Shown: positions 35,311 through 44,601, counted from the stretch's first letter. The stretch: 54,754 nucleotides of DNA from an uncultured Eubacteriales bacterium (GCA_934572535.1 CAKTLJ010000012.1:1-54754), one strand, 5' to 3'. The notes: generated from the sequence alone by a model not told the origin. Made by a program: numbers and translations.

Positions 35311-37092
35311 ATGAGAAAACAGTTACAGGCCCTGCGGGATGTGATGGCCGAGCATAAGATCGACGCCTATCTCATCCCCACCGACGACTTCCACGGCAGC
35401 GAGTACGTGGGCGAGCACTTCGCCTGCCGAAAATACGTGTCCGGCTTCACCGGCTCCGCCGGGACCCTCCTGGTCTTTCCCCAGTGGGCCGGTCTGTGGA
35501 CCGACGGCCGCTACTTCCTCCAGGCGGAGGAGGAACTGAAGGACTCCGGCATCCGTCTGATGAAGCTGGGCCAGGACGGCGTCCCCACCCTGGACGAATT
35601 CCTGCGGGAGAGTCTCCAGCCCGACCAGGTGCTGGGCTTCGACGGACGCTGCGTGTCCGCCCGGGCGGGCCGCCGCTACTACCGGATGGCCAAAAACCGG
35701 GGCGCCCGCATCAACGACCGGCTGGACCTCGTGGATGAGATCTGGCCCGACCGCCCTCCCCTGTCCGCCCAGCCCGTGTGGACCCTGGACGAGGCCTACG
35801 CCGGGGAAGCCCGGTGGGACAAGCTGGAGCGGGTCCGGGAGTCCATGGCCGCCGAAGGGGCGAACACCTTCCTCCTCACCAGCCTGGAGGACATCGCCTG
35901 GCTGCTGAATCTTCGCGGGGGCGATGTGGACTGCAACCCGGTGGCGCTGGCCTACCTCTCCCTCACCCTGGAGGGCTGCCACCTCTTTGCCAACGGCGCG
36001 AGCTTCCCCCCTGCCGTCCTGGAGGAACTGGAGCTCGACGGGGTGGACCTGCGGCCCTATGACAGCTTCTATGCCTACACCAACCGGCTGACCTCCGACC
36101 ACACGGTGATGCTGAGCACCAAGAAGGTGAACACCAAGGTCCTCACCAGCATCCCCACCGGGGTCCGCCTCCTGGACCGCGCCAACCCCACCGAGGCCAT
36201 GAAGGCCGTGAAAAACGAGACCGAGATCGCCAACCTGAGCAAGGCCCATCTCTACGACGGGGTGGCGCTCACCCGCTTCATGTATTGGCTGAAAAAAAAT
36301 GTCGGCACGACGCCCATGACCGAGCGCTCCGCCGCCGCCCATCTGGAGACGCTGCGCCAGACCCAGCCCGGCTACCTCCAACCCAGCTTCGACCCCATCC
36401 TGGCCTTCGGCCCCCACGGCGCCATCGTCCACTATACGGCCACAGAGGCGACCGACGCGGCCATCACCGGCGCGGGCTTCCTGCTGGCCGACACCGGCGG
36501 CCACTACCTCACCGGCACCACCGACTGCACCCGGACCTACGCCCTGGGCCCGCTGCGGGCGGACCAGAAGGCCGCCTACACCGCCGTCCTTCGGGGCAAC
36601 CTGAACCTGGCCGCCGCCCGGTTCAAGGCCGGCTGCACCGGCGTGAACCTCGATCACCTGGCCCGCCAGCCCCTGTGGGACCTGGGCCTGGACTTCAACC
36701 ACGGCACCGGCCACGGGGTGGGCTATCTGCTCAGCGTCCACGAAGGGCCCCAGAGCATCCGCTGGAAGAGCACGGGGCAGGAGGCCCCCTTCCTGCCCGG
36801 CATGGTCACCTCCGACGAGCCCGGTGTGTACTTCGACGGGGACTACGGGATCCGTCTGGAAAACCTGATGCTGTGCGCGGAGCGGGAGACCACCCCCTTC
36901 GGGACCTTCCTGGGGTTCGAGACCCTCACCCTCACCCCCTTCGACCTGGACGCGGTGGACCCCGCCCGGATGACCCCCAGCGAGAAAACTCTGCTGAACC
37001 GCTACCACGCCAAGGTCCGCGCGGCCCTGGCTCCGCTCCTTCCCCCGGAGGAGGCCGCCTGGCTCAAGGAGGCCACCCGTCCGGTGGACTGA
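35311..37092 (+). CDS. Xaa-Pro aminopeptidase (M24B, aminopeptidase P family)
   Basis: A 593-residue dimetal aminopeptidase with the long three-domain plan of eukaryote-like aminopeptidase P: two creatinase-like N-terminal domains (about 1-310) and the pita-bread catalytic domain. Metal ligands are visible in LADTGGHYLTGTTDCTRTY (two Asp), HGTGHGVGY and VHEGP (His), SDEPGVY (Glu) and GIRLENLML (Glu). It removes N-terminal residues ahead of proline in the cytoplasm. AAAAGGAG (35291-35298) serves the ATG at 35311; an ATG at 35287 precedes that site. Confidence 0.92.
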   Translation: MRKQLQALRDVMAEHKIDAYLIPTDDFHGSEYVGEHFACRKYVSGFTGSAGTLLVFPQWAGLWTDGRYFLQAEEELKDSGIRLMKLGQDGVPTLDEFLRESLQPDQVLGFDGRCVSARAGRRYYRMAKNRGARINDRLDLVDEIWPDRPPLSAQPVWTLDEAYAGEARWDKLERVRESMAAEGANTFLLTSLEDIAWLLNLRGGDVDCNPVALAYLSLTLEGCHLFANGASFPPAVLEELELDGVDLRPYDSFYAYTNRLTSDHTVMLSTKKVNTKVLTSIPTGVRLLDRANPTEAMKAVKNETEIANLSKAHLYDGVALTRFMYWLKKNVGTTPMTERSAAAHLETLRQTQPGYLQPSFDPILAFGPHGAIVHYTATEATDAAITGAGFLLADTGGHYLTGTTDCTRTYALGPLRADQKAAYTAVLRGNLNLAAARFKAGCTGVNLDHLARQPLWDLGLDFNHGTGHGVGYLLSVHEGPQSIRWKSTGQEAPFLPGMVTSDEPGVYFDGDYGIRLENLMLCAERETTPFGTFLGFETLTLTPFDLDAVDPARMTPSEKTLLNRYHAKVRAALAPLLPPEEAAWLKEATRPVD

Positions 37093-37122
37093 TCTCACCC
37101 TATGCCCAAAGGAGGCTCCTCT

Positions 37123-37785
37123 ATGGCCACCCCCACAACTCGCTCCAAACCCCGCGGCCGCCGGACCGCCCCCCGCAAACGGCGCAGGAAGCGCCCGCTC
37201 CCCCTGATCCTGGTGATCGCCAGCCTGTGTTTCCTGGTGGTGGCCGGGCTCATCATCAACCTGACCACCCTGGGCCAGATGCTCAAGCTGGGCCGGGACC
37301 GTGTCCCCCGGTGGGTGGACGTGCAGATCCTGGCCGAGACCAGCGGCGGCCGCCGGTTGGAAAAGCTGGAGGGCGTGGAGGACATCGCCATCCACTACGT
37401 GGGCAACCCAGGCTCCACCGCCCAGCAGAACCACGACTTCTTCGACCAGCCGGAGACCCAGGTCAGCGCCCACTTCCTGGTGGGCCTGGACGGCGAGGTC
37501 ATCCAGTGCCTCCCCATGGATGAGCGCTCCGCCGCCACCAACGAGCGCAACATCAACACCATCTCCATCGAGGTCTGCCACCCGGACGCCACGGGCCAGT
37601 TCAACCAGGCCACCTACGACTCCCTGGTCAAGCTCACCGCCTGGCTGTGCGACTACTGCGACATCGGCCGGGACCATGTGATCCGCCACTACGACGTGAC
37701 AGGAAAGCCCTGTCCCCTCTACTTCGTGGACCACCCCGACGCCTGGGAGCAGTTCCTGGCGGACGTCAAAACCTACCGAGAATGA
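37123..37785 (+). CDS. membrane-anchored N-acetylmuramoyl-L-alanine amidase (Amidase_2)
   Basis: A 220-residue protein. The start is strongly basic (RSKPRGRRTAPRKRRRKR), followed by one membrane helix (about 27-46) and an extracytoplasmic Amidase_2/PGRP domain. Zinc ligands are visible as IHYVGN (first His), IRHYDVTG (second His) and GKPCP (Cys), as in T7 lysozyme. It cuts the bond between muramic acid and the stem peptide in the wall. AAAGGAGG precedes the ATG at 37123. It lies 30 bases after the aminopeptidase gene and probably shares its transcript. Confidence 0.88.
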   Translation: MATPTTRSKPRGRRTAPRKRRRKRPLPLILVIASLCFLVVAGLIINLTTLGQMLKLGRDRVPRWVDVQILAETSGGRRLEKLEGVEDIAIHYVGNPGSTAQQNHDFFDQPETQVSAHFLVGLDGEVIQCLPMDERSAATNERNINTISIEVCHPDATGQFNQATYDSLVKLTAWLCDYCDIGRDHVIRHYDVTGKPCPLYFVDHPDAWEQFLADVKTYRE

Positions 37786-37788
37786 CCA

Positions 37789-37819
37789 AAGGGGCTGCCT
37801 CTTCCCGAGGCAGCCCCTT
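37789..37819. terminator. bidirectional terminator between amidase and acetyltransferase genes
   Basis: A 13-base-pair stem AAGGGGCTGCCTC/GAGGCAGCCCCTT (37789-37801, 37807-37819) with a TTCCC loop; a T-run follows after GTGTTCG on the + strand. Confidence 0.8.
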
Positions 37820-37829
37820 GTGTTCGTTT

Positions 37830-38258
37830 TTACAGATAGTAGTCGAAGCCGTAGCAGCTCTTTTCAAAGCCATAGATCTCATAGAACCGGTGAGCCTGGG
37901 TCCGAGGCATCCCGGAATCCAGCACCAGCGCCTTGCAGCCTCTCTCCTTGGCCAGCTCCTTGGCGTGGTCCATGAGCTTCACGCCGTTGCCCTTGCCCCG
38001 CTCGTCCTCGTTGGTGATGATGCTGGAAACGTAGCAGGTCATGCCGGACAGCCAGAAGGTGTTGAAGTAGGCCCCGTGACAGAAGCCGTGGTACTCGTCC
38101 CCATCCATCAGGAAAAAGGCGAAGCTGTTCTCATCGGCCAGCACGTCGGCGTATACCTTGCGGATCACTTCCTTGTCGTAGGTGTTGTAGGTCCAGAGTT
38201 TTTCGATGTAGTCAAACGCCACGTCGAAATCAGCCATGGTTGCGGTCTTGAATTCCAT
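37830..38258 (-). CDS. GNAT family N-acetyltransferase
   Basis: A 142-residue GNAT protein with the acetyl-CoA loop EDERGKGNGVKLMDHAK (about 84-100) and the late HRFYEIYGFEKSCYGF segment. Substrate unknown. The start follows GGAGG. It is monocistronic and convergent with the amidase gene. Confidence 0.87.
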   Translation of the reverse strand: MEFKTATMADFDVAFDYIEKLWTYNTYDKEVIRKVYADVLADENSFAFFLMDGDEYHGFCHGAYFNTFWLSGMTCYVSSIITNEDERGKGNGVKLMDHAKELAKERGCKALVLDSGMPRTQAHRFYEIYGFEKSCYGFDYYL

Positions 38259-38356
38259 AAAAATACCTCCATTCCAAAAGAATTCCTTGCTCTACAGTAT
38301 ACTCCCACCACTCCAGTTTTTCAACATTTTTTTACGTTCCGTTTGGGTCGCGCCGA

Positions 38357-38385
38357 TTGACCTTTCCCCCCAAACTTGCTATCAT
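38357..38385 (+). promoter_or_regulatory. putative promoter of the nitronate monooxygenase-like gene
   Basis: TTGACC (38357-38362), 17-base spacer, TATCAT (38380-38385). Confidence 0.65.
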
Positions 38386-38419
38386 GGAGGCAACAAATCG
38401 AACACAAGAAGGTATCGCC

Positions 38420-39385
38420 ATGAAAACCAGAATCACCGAACTGTTCGGCATCGAGTATCCCATCATCCAGGGGGCCATGCAGTGGCTGTCCAAGCCCAAG
38501 CTGGCCGCCGCCGTGTCCAACGCCGGGGGGCTCGGCACCATCAACATGACCACCTACGACACCCCCGAGGCCTTCCAGGAGGACATCCAGCTGCTGAAGA
38601 CCCTCACCGACAAGCCCTTCTGCGTCAACCTCTCCCTCCTGCCCGACACCAAGCCCGACGGCCCCATCAAGGGCTTTCTCCAGGCCATCGTGGACGAGAA
38701 GGTCCGCATCGTGGAGACCGCCGGAAGCAGCCCCAAGCCCTTCATGGATGTGCTCAAAAGCAACGGCTGCGTGGTGATGCACAAGATCCCCGACTCCCGC
38801 TTCGCCCACACGGCGGAGGAGGTCGGCTGCGACGCCGTCTGCATCGTGGGCTATGAGGGCGGCGGCCACCCCGGCATGGCGGGCGTGGGCTCCATGGTCC
38901 AGTGGCCCCTCGCCCTGGAGCGCTGCTCCATCCCCGTGGTGGGGGCCGGCGGCGTCTGCGACGGCCGGACCCTCTACGCAGCCCTGGCCATGGGCCTGGA
39001 CGGCGTCATGGTCGGCACCCGCTTTATGATGGCGGAGGAGACTGAGATCGGCCCCAACCTGCGCCAGTTCGTCCTGGACTCCAAAGAGACCGACACCGTC
39101 CTCACCCAGATGAGCATCCGCAACGCCCTGCGCTCCATCAAGACCCAGGGCGCCTTGGACATCATCGAGTTCGAAAAGACCCACCCCACCTTCGAGGCGC
39201 TCTACCCCATGATCAAGGGGACCGTGACCAAGGCCGCCTTTGAGCACGACGCCCCCCAGGAGGCCCAGATCGCCATGGGCCAGGTCCTGGGCCGCATCCA
39301 CGACGTAAAGCCCGCCGGGCAGATCATCCGGGAGATGACGGAGGAGTTCCAGGCCCTCCACCAGCAGGTCAACAACATGCTTTGA
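38420..39385 (+). CDS. nitronate monooxygenase / FabK-like flavoprotein
   Basis: A 321-residue FMN TIM-barrel protein of the 2-nitropropane dioxygenase family. PIIQGAMQWL near the start, SNAGGLGTI, EGGGHPGMAG (FMN/catalytic region) and AGGVCDGRTLYAALAMGLDG are visible. The family includes nitronate monooxygenase and the enoyl-ACP reductase FabK; no fab genes are adjacent, so the role is left open. The start at 38420 follows AAGAAGG. It is monocistronic, with its own promoter and terminator. Confidence 0.85.
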   Translation: MKTRITELFGIEYPIIQGAMQWLSKPKLAAAVSNAGGLGTINMTTYDTPEAFQEDIQLLKTLTDKPFCVNLSLLPDTKPDGPIKGFLQAIVDEKVRIVETAGSSPKPFMDVLKSNGCVVMHKIPDSRFAHTAEEVGCDAVCIVGYEGGGHPGMAGVGSMVQWPLALERCSIPVVGAGGVCDGRTLYAALAMGLDGVMVGTRFMMAEETEIGPNLRQFVLDSKETDTVLTQMSIRNALRSIKTQGALDIIEFEKTHPTFEALYPMIKGTVTKAAFEHDAPQEAQIAMGQVLGRIHDVKPAGQIIREMTEEFQALHQQVNNML

Positions 39386-39415
39386 TCGTTTCCCGCTTTG
39401 CAGCGGACCGCGCCG

Positions 39416-39447
39416 GAACGCCTTCCTTGCTCACAGGGAAGGCGTTC
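39416..39447 (+). terminator. terminator after the nitronate monooxygenase-like gene
   Basis: An 11-base-pair stem GAACGCCTTCC/GGAAGGCGTTC (39416-39426, 39437-39447) followed by TCTCTTG. Confidence 0.7.
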
Positions 39448-39451
39448 TCTC

Positions 39452-39480
39452 TTGCCCCGTTCGACAAACTGTGGTATGAT
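39452..39480 (+). promoter_or_regulatory. putative promoter of the methyltransferase/reductase fusion
   Basis: TTGCCC (39452-39457), 17-base spacer, TATGAT (39475-39480). Only about 40 bases remain before the start codon, too few for a SAM riboswitch. Confidence 0.5.
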
Positions 39481-39523
39481 ATCCCAACCAACCTATCTGT
39501 TTACTTCGTAAGGGGGACCCTTG

Positions 39524-41299
39524 ATGACACAGTCCACCAAAACCGCCCTGCGCCACCGTCTGACCCAGCAGAAGCTGCTCTTTGACGGGGCCTTCGGCAC
39601 CTATTACGCCCAACTTTTTGACACCCGGGAGCTGCCCGAGCTGGCCAACACCCTCCACCCGGAGCGGGTCCTCCAGATCCACCGGGAATACATCGAGGCC
39701 GGGGCGCAGCTCATCCGCACCAACACCTTCGCCTCCAACACCTTCTCCCTGGAGCTGCCCTGGGAGGCGATCCGGGAAAATCTCCGACAGGGCTATCGCC
39801 TGGCCAAGGAGGCCGTCCGGGGAACGGACGTGCAGGTGGCTGCCGACATCGGCCAGATCCCCTACGACAGCCATTCCAACCGGGGCGCCGTGGCCAGCGA
39901 ATACATGGAACTCTGCCGTACCTTCCTGGAGGAAGGGGCCGACTGCTTCGTCTTCGAGACCCTGGCCGACCTGGAGGAGCTTCGCGAACCCATCGCCCTG
40001 GTGGGAGGCAAGGCCTTCGTGATCGTCCAGTTCTCTGTGAACCAATTCGGCTACAGCCACGCCGGGCTCAGCGCCCGGAAACTCATCCAGCGGGCAGAGG
40101 AGATCCCCCAGATCGACGCCATGGGTTTCAACTGCGGCGTCGGCCCCGGCCACATGCAAAAGGTCATCCGGGAGATCCCCTTTCAGGGGAACAAGTTCCG
40201 CACCGCCCTGCCCAACGTCGGCTATCCCCAGTATGTCAGCAACCGCATGATCTTCCACGACCGGAACATCGACTACTTCGCCGACAAGGTCCGGGACATG
40301 GCCCAGGACGGAGCCGACCTGCTGGGCGGCTGCTGCGGCACCACCCCAGCCCACATCCAGGCCCTGCGGGACACGCTCTCCCTGACCCAGCCCAAGCGGC
40401 CGCCGGTCATCTCCATCCCCATCCCCAAGGCGGCCCCGAAGGAGGACCACGCCTTCTTCGCCGGGAAGGCAGGCAAAAAACTCATTGCCGTGGAGCTGGC
40501 CCCGCCGGTGGGCAGCGATGACAAGACCCTCATGGACGCCGCCCACCTCTTGCAAAAGAGCGGCGTGGATGTGCTGACCTTCCCGGACTCTCCCTCCGGC
40601 CGCACCCGGGCGGATTCCATCCTCATGGCCGAGAAGGTGGCCCGGGAGACCGGGATGCAGGTCATGCCCCACATCTGCTGCCGGGACAAGAACGCCATCG
40701 CCATGCGCTCCCAGCTCCTGGGGGCCTACCTGAACCACATCGACAACTTCCTCGTGGTCACCGGCGACCCCATCCCCTCCCTGGTGCGCAACAGCGTCAA
40801 GAGCGTGTTCAACTTCGACTCCGTGGGCCTCATGGGCATCCTCAACGACATGAACGAGGACCAGTTTGCCGCCGCGCCCGTCACCTACGGCGGCGCGATC
40901 AACCAGAGCCGGAAGAACCTGGACTTTGAGATCAGCCGGGTGAAGAAAAAAATGGCCGCCGGGGCCTCCTTCTTCCTCTCCCAACCGGCCTCCACCGAGG
41001 AGAGCATCCACCGCCTCCGCCAGGTGAAGGCGGAGACCGGCGCCCGCATCCTCTGCGGCATCATGCCCTTCGTGAGCCTGAAAAACGCCCTCTTCATCAA
41101 GAACGAGATGACCGGCATCCAGGTCACCGACGAGGTCCTGGCCCGTTACCGCCCGGACATGACCCGGGAGGAGGGCGAGGCCGCCGGGGTCCAGCTGGCC
41201 CGGGAAATGATGGCCCTGTCGGCCGACTTTGCCGACGGCTACTACTTCTCCTTCCCCTTCAACCGGGTGAGTATGCTGGAAAAGATCCTGCACCCTTGA
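39524..41299 (+). CDS. bifunctional homocysteine S-methyltransferase / methylenetetrahydrofolate reductase (YitJ-like)
   Basis: A 591-residue fusion. Residues about 1-290 are a homocysteine methyltransferase barrel with zinc cysteines in FNCGVGP and GGCCGTTP. Residues about 305-591 are a MetF-type methylenetetrahydrofolate reductase barrel (VELAPPVGSDDK, HICCRDKN, VVTGDPIP, FFLSQPAST). Together they could make methyl-folate and pass methyl to homocysteine for methionine. As in YitJ, there is no separate cobalamin domain. The ATG at 39524 follows AGGGGG; a TTG one codon before is the alternative. No other met genes adjoin. Confidence 0.9.
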   Translation: MTQSTKTALRHRLTQQKLLFDGAFGTYYAQLFDTRELPELANTLHPERVLQIHREYIEAGAQLIRTNTFASNTFSLELPWEAIRENLRQGYRLAKEAVRGTDVQVAADIGQIPYDSHSNRGAVASEYMELCRTFLEEGADCFVFETLADLEELREPIALVGGKAFVIVQFSVNQFGYSHAGLSARKLIQRAEEIPQIDAMGFNCGVGPGHMQKVIREIPFQGNKFRTALPNVGYPQYVSNRMIFHDRNIDYFADKVRDMAQDGADLLGGCCGTTPAHIQALRDTLSLTQPKRPPVISIPIPKAAPKEDHAFFAGKAGKKLIAVELAPPVGSDDKTLMDAAHLLQKSGVDVLTFPDSPSGRTRADSILMAEKVARETGMQVMPHICCRDKNAIAMRSQLLGAYLNHIDNFLVVTGDPIPSLVRNSVKSVFNFDSVGLMGILNDMNEDQFAAAPVTYGGAINQSRKNLDFEISRVKKKMAAGASFFLSQPASTEESIHRLRQVKAETGARILCGIMPFVSLKNALFIKNEMTGIQVTDEVLARYRPDMTREEGEAAGVQLAREMMALSADFADGYYFSFPFNRVSMLEKILHP

Positions 41300-41376
41300 C
41301 CTCGCCCCATTTCCCGCTTTCTGACCCAAGCCGACAGCGCCTGACTCTCCTTCAGAGCCAGGCGCCGTCGATGTTT

Positions 41377-41412
41377 AAGGGGCCGCCTCACGAAGAGACG
41401 GCCCCTTTTTTA
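41377..41412. terminator. terminator after the fusion gene
   Basis: AAGGGGCCG/CGGCCCCTT stem (41377-41385 and 41399-41407) with inner CTC/GAG pairing, followed by TTTTTTAT. A second stem (GCGCCTGACTC region, about 41338-41365) precedes it. Confidence 0.85.
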
Positions 41413-41440
41413 TATGCCTTACAACATTGGATCGGGATGC

Positions 41441-42922
41441 TTAGTGCTCGTACCAGCCAGGTGCCCCAGGCGTCAGGTTGATGTTGACCTGCTTGATCTC
41501 CTGGTATTCCTCCAGGCCGTGGACGCCCAGCTCACGACCGATACCGGACATCTTGTAGCCGCCCCAAGGCGCTTCGTTGAAGGTGGGGTTGAAGGCGTTG
41601 ACCCAGGTGATACCGGCGCGGACTTCCTTGACCACGCGGAGTGCTCTCTCCAGCTGGTGGGTAAACACGCCACCGGCCAGACCATAATCGGTGTCGTTGG
41701 CCAGAGCGATGGCCTCTTCCTCGGTCTTGAAGGTCTGGATGGTGACCACAGGCCCGAAGATCTCTTCCCGGACGATGGTCATGTCGGGGGTGCAGTTATC
41801 GAAGATGGTGGGACGCATGTAGTATCCCTTGGCGCACTCGCCCTCGGTGTAGCGCTCGCCGCCGCAGACCAGGGTCGCGCCCTCTTCGATGCCCTTCTTC
41901 ACGTAGCTCAGCACGTCGCGGAGCTGGCCCTCGCTGACCACGGGACCCATATCGGGGTTGTCCAAGGGGTTGCCAATGGTCATGGCGTTGGCCCGCTCAG
42001 CAAAGCGCTTGACGAAGGCGTCGTGGATGCTCTCCTCAATGATGATGCGGGAGCCTGCGCAGCAGACCTCGCCCTGGTTGAAGAAGATGCCGATCATGGC
42101 CCATTCCACAGCGGCCTCCAGATCCACGTCGGCGAAGATGATGTTGGGGGACTTGCCGCCCAGCTCCAGGCCGATCTTCTTCACGTTGTTGGCCGCGCAG
42201 CGCATGATGCTCTGGCCGACTGCGGTAGAACCGGTGAGGGTGACCATGCCGATGTCCTTGTGGGAGGCCAATGCCTCGCCCACGGAGCCGCCAGGCCCCA
42301 GGATCAGGTTGGCAGCGCCCTTGGGCACACCAGCCTCTTCCAGGATCTCGAACATCTTGACGTTGGACATCACGGCGTTGGAGGCAGGCTTGAAGATGAT
42401 GCTGTTGCCAGCGGCCAGCGCCGGGGCGATCTTCCAGGAACCCATGACGAAGGGGAAGTTCCACGCGCTGATGAGGGCCACCACGCCCACGGGCTCGTGG
42501 ATGGTGAAGGAGTGCATCTTACCAAAGCCCTCGTTGACGTCATAGACGCCGCCGTAGGGCGCCTTGATGATACCGGCATAGTAGCGATAGCAGTGCAGGG
42601 CGTCGTCCACATCGCCTTCGGCCTCGCGCAGAGGCTTGCCCATATCCATGGACTCGATGCGGGCCAGCTCATCGCGGTTCTTGTCGATAAGGTCGGCGAT
42701 CTTCAGCAGAATGTCAGCTCTGGTCTGGCTGTCCATATCCCGCCAGTCGCGGGTCTCGTAGAAGGATGTCTTGGCGGCAGCCACGGCGCGCTCCACGTCT
42801 TCCAGGTTGGACTGGACGACTTCGGCCAGGATCTCGCCGTTGGCGGGGTTGTAGGTAGGTGCAGTCTTACCGCTGACGCTATCGACCCATTCACCGTTGA
42901 TGTAGTTTTTACAAATCTTCAT
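41441..42922 (-). CDS. NAD(P)-dependent aldehyde dehydrogenase, probable 4-aminobutanal type
   Basis: A 493-residue ALDH. Catalytic Glu is in GLELGGKSPN and Cys in NQGEVCCAGSRI; the Rossmann GSTAVGQ and ending FGPVVTIQTF are typical. It resembles betaine/aminoaldehyde dehydrogenases. Its place just after the putrescine-type aminotransferase suggests oxidation of 4-aminobutanal to GABA. The ATG at 42922 has AGGAG eight bases upstream; an ATG two codons earlier is too close. A 14-base-pair hairpin separates it from the aminotransferase. Confidence 0.88.
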   Translation of the reverse strand: MKICKNYINGEWVDSVSGKTAPTYNPANGEILAEVVQSNLEDVERAVAAAKTSFYETRDWRDMDSQTRADILLKIADLIDKNRDELARIESMDMGKPLREAEGDVDDALHCYRYYAGIIKAPYGGVYDVNEGFGKMHSFTIHEPVGVVALISAWNFPFVMGSWKIAPALAAGNSIIFKPASNAVMSNVKMFEILEEAGVPKGAANLILGPGGSVGEALASHKDIGMVTLTGSTAVGQSIMRCAANNVKKIGLELGGKSPNIIFADVDLEAAVEWAMIGIFFNQGEVCCAGSRIIIEESIHDAFVKRFAERANAMTIGNPLDNPDMGPVVSEGQLRDVLSYVKKGIEEGATLVCGGERYTEGECAKGYYMRPTIFDNCTPDMTIVREEIFGPVVTIQTFKTEEEAIALANDTDYGLAGGVFTHQLERALRVVKEVRAGITWVNAFNPTFNEAPWGGYKMSGIGRELGVHGLEEYQEIKQVNINLTPGAPGWYEH

Positions 42923-42959
42923 AAACATATCTCCTATCAGTCACAGAGCGGAAGGGATT

Positions 42960-42991
42960 TCCGTCCAGAGAGTCCAGACTCTCTGGACGGA
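42960..42991 (-). other. intercistronic hairpin between aminotransferase and aldehyde dehydrogenase genes
   Basis: A perfect 14-base-pair stem (42960-42973 with 42978-42991) with a four-base loop and no T-run. It may set different mRNA levels for the two genes. Confidence 0.75.
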
Positions 42992-43032
42992 TGATGTATG
43001 TTCGCGAGGGATCGTTTGCCAAACCTCGGCGC

Positions 43033-44418
43033 TCAGAGGCCGAACACTTCCTTTGCCTTCGCGGTCGCCTTCTCGGAGGCGTCCAGGATCTTTGCGATCT
43101 CGTCGGGAGTCAGGGATGCGGGGGGCTCGAAGCGGATGGACTTGGAGTTGTTCAGGGTACCGGAGATGATAACGTGCTGGTTGTACATCTCCTTGGAGAA
43201 CTCATAGCCGTACTCATCGCTGAAGAACTCCACAGCCATCATCAGGCCGACGCCGCGCACTTCCTTGATGACGGTGGGATACTTTGCCTGAATTGCTTCC
43301 AGACCAGCCTTGATCTTTGCGCCCTTCTCTCGTGCCTGACCGGGGATGTCGTTCTTGAGCTGCAGGTCCAGCGCGGCGATGGCCGCGGCGCAGCAGACGG
43401 GGTTGCCGCCGAAGGTCGTGGAGCCCAGCAGATAGGGGTTCTCCACCAACTCTTCGCTCCACATGGAGGGACGGCAGATGAGGCCGGTGATGGGCATCAC
43501 GCCGCCGCCGAAGGCCTTACCGAAGGTCATGATATCGGGGACGATCCCTTCGGCGTCGCAGCGCCACAGGGTACCGGTACGGCCCATGCCGGTCTGGATC
43601 TCGTCGATCATGAGGATGACGCCCAGCTCGTCGCAGATGGCGCGGACTTCCTTCAGATAGCCCTCGGGCGGAATGATGACGCCGGCTTCGCCCTGGATGG
43701 GTTCCAGAACCACGGCCGCGATGGTCTCACCCACCTCGCGCAGGTTCTCAATGGCGGTGCGGATGGCGGCGGCATTGCCGTATTCCACGTGCTGCACCTG
43801 CTGGAGCAGAGGCAGATAGGGCTGACGATAGATGCCCTTGGCGGTCAAGGACAGGGAGCCGCCGGTCTTACCGTGGAAGGCGTGGGTGGTGGAGATGAAC
43901 CACTTGCCCTTGCTCTTAAAACGAGCCAGCTTCATCGCGATCTCCACGGCCTCGGTGCCGGAGTTGGTGAAGAAGCACTGCTGCAGATCGCCGGGGGTGC
44001 AGTCTGCCATGGCCTTGGCCAGGTAGCCGCGCAGGGGATCGATCAGCTCCTGAGAGTGCAGGCCCTGACGGCTCAGCTGGGCCTTCACGGTGTCGATGAT
44101 CAGCTCTTCGCTGTGCCCGGCGACATAGATGCCGAAGCCGCCCATGGCGTCCAGGAACTTCTCGTTTTCATACAGACCACGGAAGTAGGAGCCGCCGTCT
44201 TCCCATTCCAGAACGGCGCTGCCTTCGGTTTCGGAGGAAACGCACTTTCTGTAGTTGATCCAGCCGGGGCTGACGCAGGTGTTAAAGTGCTCCACGGTCT
44301 CCTTGACCATCTGGGCCTTCTCTTCTTCGGGGATCTCATCGGCTCTCATGTGGATGAGTTTAATGACGCGGTCCAGATCCTTTACGATCTGCTCTCTGTT
44401 CTTTTCGTAGTTGTACAT
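43033..44418 (-). CDS. class III aminotransferase, probable putrescine aminotransferase
   Basis: A 461-residue PLP enzyme. The PLP lysine lies in MTFGKAFGGGVMP, and LEPIQGEAGVI, MIDEIQTGMGRTG and FFTNSGTEAVE are class III motifs. The extended N-terminus and total length match the putrescine:2-oxoglutarate aminotransferase PatA/YgjG group better than ornithine or GABA transaminases. It would turn putrescine into 4-aminobutanal, the substrate proposed for the next gene's product. The start follows AAGGAGG, and a structured leader precedes it. Exact amine substrate is inferred. Confidence 0.85.
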   Translation of the reverse strand: MYNYEKNREQIVKDLDRVIKLIHMRADEIPEEEKAQMVKETVEHFNTCVSPGWINYRKCVSSETEGSAVLEWEDGGSYFRGLYENEKFLDAMGGFGIYVAGHSEELIIDTVKAQLSRQGLHSQELIDPLRGYLAKAMADCTPGDLQQCFFTNSGTEAVEIAMKLARFKSKGKWFISTTHAFHGKTGGSLSLTAKGIYRQPYLPLLQQVQHVEYGNAAAIRTAIENLREVGETIAAVVLEPIQGEAGVIIPPEGYLKEVRAICDELGVILMIDEIQTGMGRTGTLWRCDAEGIVPDIMTFGKAFGGGVMPITGLICRPSMWSEELVENPYLLGSTTFGGNPVCCAAAIAALDLQLKNDIPGQAREKGAKIKAGLEAIQAKYPTVIKEVRGVGLMMAVEFFSDEYGYEFSKEMYNQHVIISGTLNNSKSIRFEPPASLTPDEIAKILDASEKATAKAKEVFGL

Positions 44419-44478
44419 AGATAGATCCTCCTTGCTCTAGTCATTTATAATTCCATATTCAGGTGGAAACGCCCGCCT

Positions 44479-44601
44479 GTCTTTCTCTTTGCTGAGACTC
44501 TCTGCTTGCTTCATCCGGTCGCAGAGGGGTGATCCTCTGCGGCGGTGTTTTTGTGGGTATCCGCACCCAGAAAACAGGCACGGATGTGACTTCCGAAAGA
44601 C
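44479..44601 (-). promoter_or_regulatory. structured 5' leader of the putrescine genes, candidate regulatory RNA
   Basis: On the minus strand an outer stem GTCTTTC/GAAAGAC (44595-44601 with 44479-44485) can enclose two hairpins: ATCCGTGCC/GGTGCGGAT (44577-44585 with 44559-44567, with G-U pairs) and CGCAGAGG/CCTCTGCG (44534-44541 with 44520-44527). Single-stranded A-rich joints lie between (CACAAAAACACC). The plan is a three-way junction like an aptamer, but it matches no riboswitch class I know. Confidence 0.45.

Noticed and set aside
39480..39523. SAM riboswitch ahead of the methionine-synthesis fusion gene
   Set aside because: Only about 40 bases lie between the promoter candidate and the start codon.
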